DNA from: Methanosarcinales archaeon
GTDB lineage: Archaea > Halobacteriota > Methanosarcinia > Methanosarcinales > Methanogasteraceae
DNA length: 13,817 nt
Assembly: GCA_003661105.1 (NCBI GenBank)
Contig: QMVM01000025.1
Span: 1-13,817 of the forward strand
Direction of reading: 5' to 3'
Shown: piece after piece, positions 13,571 to 13,817 of the stretch
Numbering within the stretch: the first letter of the stretch is position 1
How the letters are laid out: the number at the start of each line of letters is the position of its first letter
Notes under the pieces: generated by a model
Databases searched by the model: none
What the model was told of the DNA's origin: nothing
The model's input: only the letters and a program-made list of their open reading frames with translations
Position numbers and translations under genes: made by a program

Positions 13571-13817
13571 CTAGGACTTGCCAGTAAGTATCTCGATCAC
13601 CTTCGAGAATGCAAGACGCACATATCCGGCATAAGGTATGCGGTAACGCGCAACGCCGATCACCCATTCCTCGCGTATGGGTACGGTGCAGAGACCATAT
13701 TGATCGATCACCTTATTATGATCTCCTTTCGTAATATAACCGGCATGCGGTGCAATTGGACCACCTTCCCACATCGGCTCGCCTGCCTCAACATAATACA
13801 TTGCGCGGTGGATGATC
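13571..13817 (-). CDS. Signal peptidase I, Sec11-like (C-terminal part)
   Basis: Membrane-bound protease that removes signal peptides of exported proteins. Only the C-terminal 81 residues are in the window; the frame is open to the edge, so the N-terminal membrane anchor and catalytic Ser lie beyond it. The visible part starts IIHRAMYYVEAGEPMW, whose His-Arg is box D of the archaeal/ER-type enzymes with the probable catalytic His. Then come APHAGYITKGDHNKVIDQ (box E, with GDHN) and PIREEWVIGVARYRIPYAGY. This is the S26B (Ser-His-Asp) archaeal form, not the Ser-Lys bacterial one. TAG stop at 13571-13573. It is on the same strand as the cassette but separated by 228 bases with promoter-like sequence. 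Confidence 0.92.
   Translation of the reverse strand, partial: IIHRAMYYVEAGEPMWEGGPIAPHAGYITKGDHNKVIDQYGLCTVPIREEWVIGVARYRIPYAGYVRLAFSKVIEILTGKS

Overview
The window looks like a euryarchaeal chromosome, probably from a methanogen- or ANME-like lineage; the exact lineage is a guess. The evidence is archaeal/eukaryotic-type ribosomal proteins (S4e, L32e, L19e), an RNA polymerase subunit D carrying two Fe-S motifs, a Sec11-like signal peptidase, archaeal TATA elements, a tRNA-Leu without encoded CCA, and a C-terminal dockerin-like surface-protein tail.

Layout: (1) 1-147, the 3' end of a secreted dockerin-like protein on +. (2) 185-3841 on -, a zinc/manganese-type ABC importer (lipoprotein, ATPase, permease; tightly packed) followed by a class I aspartate-type aminotransferase. 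(3) 4018-8419 on +, a compact ribosomal operon uL24-eS4-uL5-uS14-uS8-uL6-eL32-eL19 running by a 4-nt overlap straight into rpoD, then tRNA-Leu(GAG). The usual upstream part (L3 to L14) and the usual genes after L19e (L18-S5-L30-L15-secY) are absent, so this is a fragment of the spc-type cluster joined to a fragment of the alpha-type cluster. (4) 8515-9282, about 770 bp of A+T-rich DNA without a convincing gene, holding hairpins and a dispersed-type repeat. (5) 9283-13342 on -, an A+T-richer four-gene cassette: LicC-like nucleotidyltransferase, PLP aminotransferase, CDP-alcohol phosphatidyltransferase and a pre-ATP-grasp/ATP-grasp ligase. The first three overlap one another. (6) 13571 to the end on -, the C-terminal part of an archaeal signal peptidase I.

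The most interesting part is region 5. The nucleotidyltransferase and the aminotransferase resemble the two halves of a bifunctional protein that many bacteria make as one chain (the PntC-like architecture); here they are separate overlapping genes. With the CDP-alcohol phosphotransferase they suggest a route in which a phosphorylated or phosphonate amino-alcohol is made, activated as a CMP/CDP derivative and placed on a lipid or polyol. The ATP-grasp enzyme could then add an amide-linked group. No PEP mutase lies in the window, so the substrate is open.
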